Source: Segetibacter aerophilus (lineage in GTDB: Bacteria > Bacteroidota > Bacteroidia > Chitinophagales > Chitinophagaceae). From it: a stretch of 64,000 nucleotides of DNA. The notes beneath the pieces are model-generated. The model saw nothing but the letters and a program-made list of their open reading frames with translations, was not told the origin of the DNA and made no database searches. The stretch covers positions 248,001-312,000 of the forward strand of contig NZ_BJYT01000001.1 in NCBI RefSeq assembly GCF_007991655.1, given 5' to 3'. Below are positions 19,215 through 28,137 of this stretch, one piece after another. The position numbers were made by a program, and so were the translations under genes. Position 1 is the stretch's first letter. The number at the start of each line of letters is the position of its first letter.

Positions 19215-19525
19215 AAGAATGCTTTGTCTTTTTGTTTAAAATTAATTATTGTTTTGATTTTGTAGCTATCAGAACGAGTAAAAAACATAAGCAAGGTTCC
19301 TTCTTTTTTTAAAGCTTTTTTTGTGTAGTCGAATTTTGCTTGTAGACTTTTGAGGCTTGAAAACATCGATTCCCCATCTTTCTTCGAATGGGAATTTCTA
19401 AAGCGAAACATTGAAAGCAAAATTGTTATAAGACAAGTAATGCAATAGGTTGAAGATGAAAAATTTGATAATGTATTAAGATGGGTATATCAATTAATCT
19501 TATACGTTTCGTAATGTAGCAGAAA
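19215..19525. other. Intergenic region between divergent genes
   Basis: 311 bp between the unknown minus-strand gene and the response regulator. It is AT-rich. No repeat copy, hairpin or convincing small gene was seen; the minus-strand ORF that extends to 19420 has no recognisable features. Confidence 0.4.
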
Positions 19526-19999
19526 GTGGGACTTGGAACTGTTTTTGAAGAACAGGTAGAGGTTACAGCCAAACCAAGATCTATGACGAACAATGTTTAT
19601 AAGGACGCTTATCCTGGATTGTTAGAAAAGGTTGTTTTAAGCGTGGATGATAATGAAATGAACCAGCTTGTTATTGCTAAAATAATGACTAATGCAGGAA
19701 TGAAAACAGTTACTGTTCCGAACGGGGCAGAAGCAATAAAAAAATTAAAAGAAGGTCTAAAGCCGGATTTTATTTTAATGGATCTTGAGATGCCGGTGAT
19801 GAACGGCATGGAAGCATCAGAATTTATTAGAAGAAATATTAGTTCTCAAATACCCATTATTATAAATTCTGGATCGGTTTCAGACGTGCAAAAATGGAGA
19901 TTGAGAAGACTCGGTATAGATGAATTTTTAGAAAAGCCTTACAGCATGAAAGATGTGTTTTCCAAATTGTCTAAATACGCCGCTGTCTGCCCTGCGTAA
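19526..19999 (+). CDS. Single-domain response regulator (CheY-like receiver)
   Basis: 157 residues from GTG at 19526; an ATG at 19583 (residue 20) is a plausible alternative start and leaves the whole receiver. The receiver shows SVDD at 39-42, the phospho-acceptor D86 in ILMDLEMPV, the switch serine in INSG, and the conserved lysine in LEKPYS. No output domain follows, so it probably relays phosphate to, or binds, another protein. The pattern VDDNEMNQLV resembles receivers of hybrid histidine kinases (BarA/EvgS type). No kinase is adjacent. Confidence 0.85.
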   Translation: MGLGTVFEEQVEVTAKPRSMTNNVYKDAYPGLLEKVVLSVDDNEMNQLVIAKIMTNAGMKTVTVPNGAEAIKKLKEGLKPDFILMDLEMPVMNGMEASEFIRRNISSQIPIIINSGSVSDVQKWRLRRLGIDEFLEKPYSMKDVFSKLSKYAAVCPA

Positions 20000-20004
20000 G
20001 ACCA

Positions 20005-20577
20005 CTAGCCGCCATCATTATCGTCAGGATGCTTGGTCTGTAGATTTAGATGTACTTCCCAGCCACTATAGTTTGAAACCATCTCGACATCGGCCTGGAA
20101 GTTTTTATATCTCTTATCTTCCAACTGAAAATTTAGAGTGCTTACTGCAAACTTCAAGTCTTCGGTAGGTTTTTCCAAATTACCCTCAAATCCCACCATG
20201 CTTTTATCTATCCAACGCACCTGGCTTTTCTTTACGAGCCTGAAAACATTTTCATATACCCTGGCGGCTTCTTTATAGTCATCGCCTTTGTACATCAAAC
20301 CCTGCCAGCTAGCAGTGGTGTCGGCTTTCGAATGATATTTATAGATAATGCACTCACTTGCTCCCGGCAGTTTTACCGTTGATTCATATGTTTCAGTTTC
20401 GCCTGCGCTAACCAGCGAGTTGCCTTGGATGGTTGAAAAGTTTACCCTGAAGTCAAGCACTATTTTCTCAAGTGCGTTAGAAAACTCTGGTGAGGGAAGA
20501 ACTGATTTATAAAATTGAGCGTTGCAAAAATTAGCTGTAAATAATGTCAATAGTAAGACGAAGCCGCTTTTTCTCAT
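20005..20577 (-). CDS. Secreted hypothetical protein
   Basis: 190 residues from ATG at 20575-20577, chosen because it gives a clean signal peptide (MRKSGFVLLLTLFTANFCNA, cleavage before QF). An upstream ATG at 20631 would add 18 unlike residues. The mature part is a mixed alpha/beta protein with the repeated pattern of small periplasmic Bacteroidota proteins; no family was recognised. It ends six bases from the stop of the convergent response regulator. Confidence 0.65.
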   Translation of the reverse strand: MRKSGFVLLLTLFTANFCNAQFYKSVLPSPEFSNALEKIVLDFRVNFSTIQGNSLVSAGETETYESTVKLPGASECIIYKYHSKADTTASWQGLMYKGDDYKEAARVYENVFRLVKKSQVRWIDKSMVGFEGNLEKPTEDLKFAVSTLNFQLEDKRYKNFQADVEMVSNYSGWEVHLNLQTKHPDDNDGG

Positions 20578-20641
20578 AGTATTGGTTGAAGACGAGGATA
20601 TTGATATAAACTTATTGGCAATTAAGATCAAATGTTGTTAT

Positions 20642-20667
20642 TAAAAAGGTTGCCTGGTTACAACCTT
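20642..20667 (-). terminator. Terminator hairpin of the 94-residue hypothetical gene
   Basis: AAGGTTG (20646-20652) pairs with CAACCTT (20661-20667) around an 8-nt loop. In the minus direction the stem is followed by a T-run (plus-strand A-run at 20643-20647). It lies about 50 bp downstream of the minus-strand gene that ends at 20716. Confidence 0.5.
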
Positions 20668-20715
20668 GATAAAAAGTTTGATAACGCTCAGTTGCTGAAA
20701 GTAATTGTGAATAAA

Positions 20716-21000
20716 TTATTTATTTACCAGTTCCTGCAATCTTCTTCCAAGAACGTTTTGTAGTTCCAAGAGTCTTTCATCTGACGAGTCCTCTATTATA
20801 AAATCAATTTTGTTTTCATTTCTTACTTCATAGTATAAATCTGTTGGAAGATCTTTTGCAAGCTCCTTATCATTAATGTGCACAACAATATTTCCATTGT
20901 TTTTTGGCCACTCTACATCTGCTTTCCTTCTTTTTTCTTCAAACTCAAAATATAGCATCATGACTTTACCGGTTGTTTTATTTATTAATTCTGCCTGCAA
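20716..21000 (-). CDS. Small hypothetical protein
   Basis: 94 residues, soluble and charged, with a predicted beta-rich first half (LINKTTGKVMMLYFEFEEKRR) and a C-terminal helix (DERLLELQNVLGRRLQELVNK). No family was recognised. The downstream hairpin supports transcription of this strand. It is divergent from the DUF2945 gene. Confidence 0.55.
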   Translation of the reverse strand: MQAELINKTTGKVMMLYFEFEEKRRKADVEWPKNNGNIVVHINDKELAKDLPTDLYYEVRNENKIDFIIEDSSDERLLELQNVLGRRLQELVNK

Positions 21001-21162
21001 AATTGCGGCAATAGAAGCATTTGGTTTTCGTAGAATGGCTTAATTTTTTTTGAAGTTGGCGCTTTTTGAAATCCCGATTTTTTTCATGAAATTTTTCTTT
21101 CAAACAGCAATAAATACTAAAACTTTTGCATGAGGTAGCTGTTAGTAATAAGAAAAAAGCAT

Positions 21163-21381
21163 ATGAAAAAAGGAGACAAAGTTCATTGGAACTGGGGCAA
21201 ATCGCAAGCAGAAGGAAAAATTGTTGAAAAATCAGAGAAGACAATTAAAAAGAAGATAAAGGGTACGGAAGTAAAGCGAAAAGGAAGTAAAGAAGAGCCA
21301 TCCTATGTGATAAAGCAAGAGAATGGAAATGAAGTGGTTAAATCTGAAAGTGAATTGACCATGGGAAGTAAAGAAGAATAA
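21163..21381 (+). CDS. DUF2945 (HVA1-type Tudor-like) small protein
   Basis: 72 residues, very lysine and glutamate rich. It opens with KKGDKVHWNWGKSQAEGKI, the hallmark of DUF2945/hypervirulence-associated TUDOR-domain proteins, which fold as a small SH3-like barrel. Biochemical function is unknown; members are often stress-linked. The gene is monocistronic and ends at a strong bidirectional terminator. Confidence 0.75.
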   Translation: MKKGDKVHWNWGKSQAEGKIVEKSEKTIKKKIKGTEVKRKGSKEEPSYVIKQENGNEVVKSESELTMGSKEE

Positions 21382-21449
21382 TTTTTTAGAAGTTCTTACT
21401 ATTGATCTTTTTATGGAGATATTTCGAAACCAGCGAAATTGAAAATAAA

Positions 21450-21480
21450 AAGAGGCTGTTTCAATTAGAAACAGCCTCTT
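21450..21480. terminator. Strong bidirectional terminator
   Basis: A 13-bp perfect stem, AAGAGGCTGTTTC (21450-21462) with GAAACAGCCTCTT (21468-21480), around the 5-nt loop AATTA. It lies between convergent genes, with A residues on the left and T residues on the right, so it can serve both strands. Confidence 0.85.
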
Positions 21481-21500
21481 AAAACTTATTAAATATTTCA

Positions 21501-21713
21501 CTAGTAATTCTTGTAATAAGAATATTCTTCTTTTTTATACAACGGTTTAGCAGCAGGATACAAGATGTCTTCAGCTAATTCGTAACCTTCTTCAGCGATC
21601 TTATCAAGCCTTTCCATTACACGGTGTCTTTTTGCTCTGCCAGCCAATAATACAACTAAGCCAATTACTGCTATTGATGTTATTCCTACTATAAGTATTT
21701 GCCTGTGTTTCAT
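21501..21713 (-). CDS. Small single-pass membrane protein
   Basis: 70 residues: a short basic N-terminus, one membrane helix (about residues 7-25, ILIVGITSIAVIGLVVLLA), then a charged tail ending in tyrosines (EEYSYYKNY). It resembles small YtxH-like stress proteins in layout but lacks a firm match. It is convergent with the DUF2945 gene across a shared terminator. Confidence 0.55.
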   Translation of the reverse strand: MKHRQILIVGITSIAVIGLVVLLAGRAKRHRVMERLDKIAEEGYELAEDILYPAAKPLYKKEEYSYYKNY

Positions 21714-21949
21714 TCCTTTAATTTGTCGTTACAGTTATATTATCTCCTGCAAAATTAAGATTTTAAGTATTCATTCGACAGTTAACCCACTGAATTTAGC
21801 AATTGTTTTTTGACCAATTCATCAATTTGGCAAACCCCGGTTTTCGTACTTCCATCATTTACTTGCAATTAAAACACCAAGGCATTACAGGTCAATTTTT
21901 ACTTGAGATTTAAAGTCTCTAAACGACTCTACTTTACTAGTTGCCCAAA

Positions 21950-21978
21950 TAAAAAGCCCGGCCTAAACTAAGCCGGGC
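21950..21978 (-). terminator. Terminator of the lipoprotein gene
   Basis: GCCCGGC (21956-21962) and GCCGGGC (21972-21978) form a 7-bp GC stem around CTAAACTAA. In the minus direction it is followed by a T-run (plus-strand A-run at 21951-21955). It lies 23 bp downstream of the minus-strand gene ending at 22001. Confidence 0.8.
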
Positions 21979-22000
21979 ACGTGACTATATGGTGATAGAA

Positions 22001-23074
22001 TTATTGGTACTGAATATAAATAGGCTTTGGCTGGAAGCTCAATACTTCCTGCGGGGAGTATAGCTGATCCGCACCTGACCTGATATCATTTTTATAAAAA
22101 ATCTTAAAGCCCGTAAATTGAACAGGGTCTCTTTTTTCATATAAGAGATAAGAAGACTTTTTCAAAATCTTATCGCCCCATCCATCCATGTCCATTACAA
22201 TTTGAACCTGCGGCACTCTTTTAATTCTTTGATAGTCTCTTATCATAGGATTTGTAAAGCGGTGAACCACCAGGATTTTTGGAGGAATATTGTTCTTCTT
22301 AACGATGCCAGCCAGGTAATCAATCACATAATTAATGTCGTCAGCGTTGTAAGTACCGATTACAGAACCGGGCTTTCTGCCACCCTTACCCAGCATCGCA
22401 AATTCGGGATCGACGCCTAAATGAACATTAGGCATGCTCAAATATTTCTCGAAAAGTGGAACTTCTGCAGGAAGCGTACTTAGACCCACCTGGATGTCAA
22501 CAAAAGCAAGTCCGTTGATTTCGTTTGCCCAATTGATGATAGTATCAATTTGATGATAAGGCATACGCGCCCTGAATTTGCCGTCTTTCCCTGGTGCACC
22601 TTGCGCCGTTACTGCCACGTAGTGTAGTGCAGGTATTACTGGTAAACTTGTATCTGCGGCCTGCCAGTTTTTAACTTCACCTTTTAGCTTCGCAATCATT
22701 TCATCTTTCGGATATTCTCCCAGGGCGCCCATTCTTTTTGAATACAGGTTACCATAAAACGCGACGATCCTATGGTACGGCAAAATCGCACCCGGCGTAG
22801 GATAAGGAGCCTTTACCGGCCATTTTCCTGATGAATCACCATTTGCAAGTTCATGAAGTATTCTGTCATATGCAGCCGTATCAATCGGAGTCATTGACGA
22901 AAAAGGTGTAGCGTTTGAACCGGGATTTGAAGCGGAAGCAGGGGAGTTTGATACAACCGTGCCGGCTGAGTCTCCTTTTTTCTCATTAGTAGCCTGGCTA
23001 TTTCCGCAACTAGTCAACAGAACTAATAAAAACGGAATAAAACTTCGATTTAGTGTCTTTCTCATATGGCCCAA
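22001..23074 (-). CDS. Hypothetical lipoprotein
   Basis: 357 residues; an ATG three codons in (23065) is also possible. The signal sequence ends in the lipobox LLTSC, so the protein is lipid-anchored. A low-complexity linker rich in S, N and A follows (residues about 28-60). The remaining 300 residues look like a TIM-barrel-type fold: regularly spaced segments IPALHYVAV, LAFVDIQVG, HLGVDPEF, ILVVHRFT and QIVMDMDGWG, several with conserved-looking D, H and R at strand ends, reminiscent of glycoside hydrolase barrels. I cannot name a family. Its own terminator follows. Confidence 0.7.
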   Translation of the reverse strand: MGHMRKTLNRSFIPFLLVLLTSCGNSQATNEKKGDSAGTVVSNSPASASNPGSNATPFSSMTPIDTAAYDRILHELANGDSSGKWPVKAPYPTPGAILPYHRIVAFYGNLYSKRMGALGEYPKDEMIAKLKGEVKNWQAADTSLPVIPALHYVAVTAQGAPGKDGKFRARMPYHQIDTIINWANEINGLAFVDIQVGLSTLPAEVPLFEKYLSMPNVHLGVDPEFAMLGKGGRKPGSVIGTYNADDINYVIDYLAGIVKKNNIPPKILVVHRFTNPMIRDYQRIKRVPQVQIVMDMDGWGDKILKKSSYLLYEKRDPVQFTGFKIFYKNDIRSGADQLYSPQEVLSFQPKPIYIQYQ

Positions 23075-23281
23075 ATATATTTAAAAATCATTCCTCGCCT
23101 AATTAATCTGATTAAAAAACGACCTGCTCCAATAACGAAATGTGTATTTCATGTTAGTAGAAATATAGGCGCTGTCGGCTCTTTTCTGTGAAATATCAAG
23201 TACTTAAAACGATATGTGTGGACGTCTGAAATGAAAACTTATTCTTATTTTGGCTTGATTTGAAAACTTAAGAAGACAGAC

Positions 23282-24565
23282 ATGAAATCATTTTTTGCTA
23301 TACTGCTCTCATTATCATCTTTCGCCGCTGGCGCGCAATTGACTAAGGCCGAAAAGAAGATTATTGACAATGTAAAAAAGCAAATGCCTCAAACGCTACA
23401 AACCCTTGAGAGGCTCGTAAATATCAACAGCGGTACACTAAACGTAGAAGGTGTAAGGAAAACAGGAGATATACTGAGGAGTGAATTTAATAAAATAGGA
23501 TTTACTACAGAATGGATTTCCATGCCGGATTCGTTGAAACGAGCGGGCCACCTCGTAGCCTCACGGAAAGGAAAATACGGTAAGAAGCTTTTCTTAATTG
23601 GTCACCTCGACACGGTCTTTGAACCGGATATGCCTGCTAATCCTTACCGGGTTTTAAATGACTCTACAGCTACCGGCCAGGGAGTAAACGATATGAAAGG
23701 GGGAGACATGGTTATTCTGGCTGCGCTAAGGGCACTTAATTCTGCCGGGCTTTTAAAGAATACTACCATTACCGCATATTTCACCGGAGACGAAGAAAAG
23801 TCAGGATCACCTGTAACTGTAAGCAGGGGAGATTTTATTGCGAGAGCACAGCAGTCAGATATAGCGCTTGCTTTCGAAGGTGCAGGAGGCCTTCACTCAG
23901 TAGCTGATGCGAGACGCGGCTCCAGCGGTTGGCAGCTAAATGTATATGGAAAACAGGCGCATTCGTCTGGCGTTTTCAAAGTAGGGTATGGTGCTATTTA
24001 TGAGGCTTCACGAATTGTAAATGAATTTCGCCAGCAGCTAAGCACCGAAAAATACTTAACCTTCAATCCGGGAATTTTTGTGGGAGGTTCTGAACTTAAT
24101 TATGACTCTGCCGCTATTAAAGCGCAGGTTTCAGGAAAGACTAACATCATTTCTCCTGCAGCATTTGTTCAGGGAGATCTTCGTTTTTTAACCGAAGAGC
24201 AAAAAAAAGCTGCGAGGGAAAAAATGCGATTGATAGCCGCTACTAATAACCTTGCAGGTACCCAGGCAGAAATTACATTCGAGGACGGTATTCCCTCAAT
24301 GGAACCGACAACAGGCAACCGTAATCTTGTACAAATACTGGATAAAGTGTCTACAGAAATGCGGGTGGGACGGGTAAGAGCTGGCGACCCGGGAGCAAGA
24401 GGTGCAGGTGACATCTCGTATGTTGCAAGATTTGTAGATGGGCTCGACGGATTAGGAGCAAGCGGTGTCGGCTCACATGCGCCGGGCGAAACGATTAACC
24501 TAAAAGAGTTTCCGGTGTTGATACAAAGAGCGGCGTTGTTTATTTATCGCCTTACCAGGAAATAG
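23282..24565 (+). CDS. M20 family metallopeptidase (glutamate carboxypeptidase-like), secreted
   Basis: 427 residues with a signal peptide (MKSFFAILLSLSSFAAGAQ). The di-zinc ligands are all visible: H in LIGHLDTVFEP, D in GQGVNDMKGG, the E pair in GDEEKSGS, D in GARGAGDISYV and H in GVGSHAPGE. A dimerisation domain is inserted (about residues 210-330). Family enzymes remove C-terminal amino acids such as glutamate from peptides or folate-like substrates; here it would act in the periplasm. The gene appears monocistronic. Confidence 0.9.
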   Translation: MKSFFAILLSLSSFAAGAQLTKAEKKIIDNVKKQMPQTLQTLERLVNINSGTLNVEGVRKTGDILRSEFNKIGFTTEWISMPDSLKRAGHLVASRKGKYGKKLFLIGHLDTVFEPDMPANPYRVLNDSTATGQGVNDMKGGDMVILAALRALNSAGLLKNTTITAYFTGDEEKSGSPVTVSRGDFIARAQQSDIALAFEGAGGLHSVADARRGSSGWQLNVYGKQAHSSGVFKVGYGAIYEASRIVNEFRQQLSTEKYLTFNPGIFVGGSELNYDSAAIKAQVSGKTNIISPAAFVQGDLRFLTEEQKKAAREKMRLIAATNNLAGTQAEITFEDGIPSMEPTTGNRNLVQILDKVSTEMRVGRVRAGDPGARGAGDISYVARFVDGLDGLGASGVGSHAPGETINLKEFPVLIQRAALFIYRLTRK

Positions 24566-24941
24566 TAGCTGAGAGCGGAGCGGAGTTTAATAAACAAAGA
24601 AAACTTAAAGGAGTTCTTGATCCGCTGAACAATGTGATGTATGTGAACTGAGCGTAGCAACGATGATGCTATGAAAATAAACTGTCGGTAAAAAAAGATT
24701 ACAAAAACCAGTTACAGCAACAATACCACTTCAAAAAACAATGTTTTGACAATGTTCCCTGATTATTACTTTCATCGGCAGTACTTTTACGCTTGCTTTT
24801 CTTAAAGCAACAGCTTTTTTAGAGGATATTTTTTGAATACAACGCCAGTAAAGCCGTTGACTTTCTGGAAAAATGGTAGGGAACGATGGTGCAGCTTTTG
24901 ATGAACTTAGGAAAAAACTTGTAAAACGAAAGAAGACAAAA
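24566..24941. other. Intergenic region upstream of fabF
   Basis: 376 bp. It contains decayed repeat copy k (24637-24697). The frame of fabF is open upstream to an ATG at 24873, but those 23 extra codons do not resemble the family. No acyl carrier protein gene is present although acpP often precedes fabF in Bacteroidota. Confidence 0.5.
24637..24697 (+). repeat. Decayed copy k of the dispersed repeat
   Basis: GTATGTGAACTGAGCGTAGCAACGATG, then ATGCTATGAAAATAAAC and TGTCGGTAAAAAAAG. It keeps the CAACGATG end of the core, the 17-nt variable part and the A-tract, but the middle of the core is altered. It points toward fabF. Confidence 0.45.
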
Positions 24942-26189
24942 ATGAAAAGAGTAGTAGTAACCGGCATGGGAGCTATAACGCCTTTGGGCAATTCTGTAAA
25001 TGAGTTTTGGAAAAATATTGTCGCCGGAAAAAGTGGCGCGGCGCCCATCACCAAATTTGACACTTCTAAATTCAAGACCCGGTTTGGCTGTGAGGTTAGA
25101 GACTTTAACCCCGAGGAATATATAGACAAAAAAGAATTAAAGAAGTATGACCTGTACACGCAGTACGCCATTGCTGCCAGTGACCAGGCCATCAAAGACG
25201 CGCAACTCGATTTTACTCAAATTGAAGAAACCGAGCGATATGATATTGGTGTAATCTGGGCATCAGGAAACGGCGGTATGGCTACTTTCGAAGACCAGGT
25301 TCGCGATTTCCATTTAGGAGATGGAACGCCAAGGTTCAATCCTTATTTTATTCCCAAAATGATTGTTGATATCGCGGCAGGTGCTATCTCTATTCGTCAT
25401 AAACTTCATGGCCCAAACTATTGCACCGTGTCTGCGTGTGCATCGTCTAACACGGCTATCATAAGTGCCTTTGATACTATCAGGCTTGGCAAAGCAACCA
25501 TTATGGTTGCGGGCGGCTCAGAGGCCTGCATTACAACTGCTTCAGTTGGTGGTTTCAATGCCGCGCAGGCTTTATCAAAAAGAAACGAGGATCCGGAAAG
25601 AGCATCGCGGCCGTTTGATAAAGACAGGGATGGCTTTGTAATGGGTGAAGGTGCAGGCGCATTGATTCTTGAAGAATGGGAGCATGCCGTTAAGCGGGGA
25701 GCGCCAATTTATGCAGAGATGGTCGGCGGCGGTATGGCAGCAGATGCGTTTCATTTAACAGGTACTCCTCCCGATGGTTTAGGCGCTTTTGTAGGTATGA
25801 GCAAAGCCTTATCAGAAGCCGGAATCACTCCTGACAAGATTGATTATATAAATGCTCACGCTACCTCCACCGGGCTTGGCGACATTGGCGAGTTGAATGG
25901 AATTAAGAGACTTTTTCACAACGTTCGGGTTGCAATCAGCGGTACCAAATCTATGACGGGTCATTTGCTTGGTGCGGCAGGTGCCATCGAAACTATTATA
26001 AGCGTTCTGTCAACAAAGCACGACATTATTCCTGCTACTATTAACACAGAAAATTTAGATGAGGCGATACCCGAGGGTTTAGAAATAATACTAGGCAAAT
26101 CAGTTCATAGACCGGTAAACTATGTGCTCAACAACACCTTTGGGTTTGGCGGACATACTGCCAGTTCTGTGTTTAAGAAGTATTCATAA
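24942..26189 (+). CDS. fabF: Beta-ketoacyl-ACP synthase II
   Basis: 415 residues from ATG at 24942, which gives the standard start MKRVVVTGMGAITPLG. The Cys-His-His triad is present: C in VSACASS near residue 165, H in NAHATST near 305 and H in MTGHLLG near 341. It elongates acyl-ACP with malonyl-ACP in fatty acid synthesis. Length and motifs are fully standard. It stands alone here without acpP, fabG or fabD, so it may be a second KAS or the gene cluster may be split. Confidence 0.93.
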   Translation: MKRVVVTGMGAITPLGNSVNEFWKNIVAGKSGAAPITKFDTSKFKTRFGCEVRDFNPEEYIDKKELKKYDLYTQYAIAASDQAIKDAQLDFTQIEETERYDIGVIWASGNGGMATFEDQVRDFHLGDGTPRFNPYFIPKMIVDIAAGAISIRHKLHGPNYCTVSACASSNTAIISAFDTIRLGKATIMVAGGSEACITTASVGGFNAAQALSKRNEDPERASRPFDKDRDGFVMGEGAGALILEEWEHAVKRGAPIYAEMVGGGMAADAFHLTGTPPDGLGAFVGMSKALSEAGITPDKIDYINAHATSTGLGDIGELNGIKRLFHNVRVAISGTKSMTGHLLGAAGAIETIISVLSTKHDIIPATINTENLDEAIPEGLEIILGKSVHRPVNYVLNNTFGFGGHTASSVFKKYS

Positions 26190-26527
26190 GAAAACGATTT
26201 CCTCGTTTCTATTAATTGTTATAAATCTTTTTTGGTCTAGCGTAAATCCTTTAATCGACATCGTTGTGTCACTCACTTCGGCACTGTTTTCTTTATTCAG
26301 CTCAAGACAAAAACTGCTTCGGAATTATTCAAACCTAGAATGGCAGTTGCAAGCGCGGTCGTTCTAATATCTCAGTGCTTCAAACCTTTTAAAAGGAGAT
26401 TCTCAGAATTGGAAAAATTTTTCAAAAATGGGAAGGATTCCACATTCCCCACTTTGAGATGTAATTGAAAATCAGGTTACTGCTAACCGGCATATTCATA
26501 GACCCATAGTGATAAACCAATATCATT
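26190..26527. other. Intergenic region with repeat copy f
   Basis: 338 bp between fabF and the sigma factor gene. It holds repeat copy f (26228-26279). The remainder is AT-rich with no clear hairpin or promoter match. Confidence 0.45.
26228..26279 (-). repeat. Dispersed intergenic repeat, copy f
   Basis: On the minus strand the copy reads GTGAGTGACACAACGATG (exact core), then TCGATTAAAGGATTTAC and GCTAGACCAAAAAA. It points back toward the fabF stop codon, so it is not upstream of a start. Confidence 0.8.
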
Positions 26528-27076
26528 ATGAATACACATTCTACCCAAAGCGAAGCGTCACTAATTGAAAGTTGTATAAATGGTGACAGGAAAAGTCAGA
26601 AAAAATTATACGATTTATACTCTCCGAAACTATTTTTAATTTGCCTCAAGTATACCAAAAACCAGATGGATGCAGAAGATGTTCTGCAAGACGGTTTTGT
26701 AAAGCTGTTTACCCATCTTCACAAGTTCAAGGGCGACGGCTCCTTTGAAGGCTGGATGAGAAGAATTTTTGTAAATACATCAATTGAACAATTAAGGAGA
26801 AAAAAGTTCGAAACCAGAGATTGCGATTCTTTTGGCAACATCATACTAGACAAAGAGCCAACCGCACTCGATATCTTATATAAAAAAGACCTTATTCAAA
26901 GCTCTCAGAACCTAAGCAAAGGATACAGAACCGTTTTCGATTTGTACGCCGTGCAGGGTTTTTCTCATCAGCAGATAGCGAACAAACTCGGCATTACTGA
27001 GAGTACCAGCAAGTCTCAATTTTCAAGGGCTAAAGCCTTGCTAAGAAACGCAGTGCAGGAAAGGCAGTTGGCATAG
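26528..27076 (+). CDS. ECF-type RNA polymerase sigma factor
   Basis: 182 residues. Region 2 is visible at about residues 25-90 (DAEDVLQDGFVKLF and FEGWMRRIFVNTSIEQLRRKK), and region 4 at about 125-175 (GFSHQQIANKLGITESTSKSQFSRAKALLR). The factor would redirect RNA polymerase to a small regulon. Bacteroidota ECF factors are often followed by a FecR-type or membrane anti-sigma factor; none is here. Instead a LytS-type kinase gene follows after 59 bp on the same strand. Confidence 0.9.
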   Translation: MNTHSTQSEASLIESCINGDRKSQKKLYDLYSPKLFLICLKYTKNQMDAEDVLQDGFVKLFTHLHKFKGDGSFEGWMRRIFVNTSIEQLRRKKFETRDCDSFGNIILDKEPTALDILYKKDLIQSSQNLSKGYRTVFDLYAVQGFSHQQIANKLGITESTSKSQFSRAKALLRNAVQERQLA

Positions 27077-27135
27077 GCAATCCGATTATTAGTCCCGCTT
27101 TAATTATTAGGCTTAAAATACCTAACTTATGTTTA

Positions 27136-28137
27136 ATGAACGTATCCATAAGAGCATATTGGTATTACCTGGTGATTGGGTGGGGAGTCTATACCCTGTT
27201 TAATTTTTACATTAACAGTGTAGGCTATATCGACAACCTGGTCAACGCCTCGATTAATTGTTTGCTGACTGCTGTTTGTGGAATCGTCATTTCTTCTCTC
27301 TATCGATGGGCAGCCATCCGCAATGGATGGCTTGACCTTCCTTTGAAATGGCTGGTGGTAAGAGTTGTTTTGGCCGTAGTTACTATGGCGGCACTAATAA
27401 CTTTCTCAAATCTCTTAATCGAGAAATATACCTTCCCTCAATTCACTCAAGATATTACCGCTATTTTGTTGACGAGGTATTTTGGTTCGTGGCTACAGGT
27501 GTTTTTTATCTACACGTTTATCTACCATCTTTTTGTCTATTACAAAAGATCTGTCGTTGCGGAAAAAGCAAAAGCGACGGCTGAGCTCGATACGCTACGA
27601 CTTCAGATTAATCCTCACTTTTATTTCAATACCCTTAATAATCTTTACGGACTTGCGCTCGAAAAATCTTCAAGAACCGGAGAAGCAATTCTCAAGTTGG
27701 CGAACATCATGGAGTACGTGATCTATGATTGCCGCTCTGATTTGGTCTCTTTGGAAAAAGAGGTGAATTTCATTGAAAGCTACATCCAACTTGAGCGGCT
27801 TCGTTACGAAGATGATATGGACATCCAGTTCGATAAACAAATCAGGCACAACGATCTCTTGATCGCGCCCATGTTACTCATCCCATTTGTCGAAAACTCA
27901 TTCAAGCACGGAAGCGAAAAAAGCAGTTCCGGTTTTTGGGTTACGATAAAAGCCTATCTCGAAAACAACTGCCTGTCTTTTTTGATACGTAACAGTAGCA
28001 AGCCCTCTTTGTTAAAAGGAGGAATTGGCCTTGAAAACGTTCAAAAGCGCTTACACTTTCTATACCCGGGAAAACATCATTTAGAAATTAATGATAGAGA
28101 TGAAGTGTTTGAAGTAAACCTATCTATACAATTATGA
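27136..28137 (+). CDS. LytS/YehU-type sensor histidine kinase
   Basis: 333 residues. Four membrane helices (about residues 8-28, 40-60, 74-95 and 115-135) are followed by a His_kinase domain with QINPHFYFNTLNNLYGL (phospho-accepting H near residue 160) and an ATPase domain with N-box IPFVENSFKHG and GIGLENVQKRL. It pairs with the next gene, overlapping it by 4 bp (ATGA), a sign of translational coupling. The sensing part is only the membrane bundle, so the signal is unknown. Confidence 0.92.
   Translation: MNVSIRAYWYYLVIGWGVYTLFNFYINSVGYIDNLVNASINCLLTAVCGIVISSLYRWAAIRNGWLDLPLKWLVVRVVLAVVTMAALITFSNLLIEKYTFPQFTQDITAILLTRYFGSWLQVFFIYTFIYHLFVYYKRSVVAEKAKATAELDTLRLQINPHFYFNTLNNLYGLALEKSSRTGEAILKLANIMEYVIYDCRSDLVSLEKEVNFIESYIQLERLRYEDDMDIQFDKQIRHNDLLIAPMLLIPFVENSFKHGSEKSSSGFWVTIKAYLENNCLSFLIRNSSKPSLLKGGIGLENVQKRLHFLYPGKHHLEINDRDEVFEVNLSIQL

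Noticed and set aside
19157-19420. 87-codon minus-strand ORF
   Set aside because: It overlaps the start of the 191-residue gene in another frame and has no recognisable features.
20978-21244. 88-codon minus-strand ORF rich in F, L and C
   Set aside because: It lies antisense to the DUF2945 gene and looks like low-complexity translation.
24731-25195. 154-codon minus-strand ORF
   Set aside because: Antisense to the start of fabF; composition is typical of a reverse-strand shadow.
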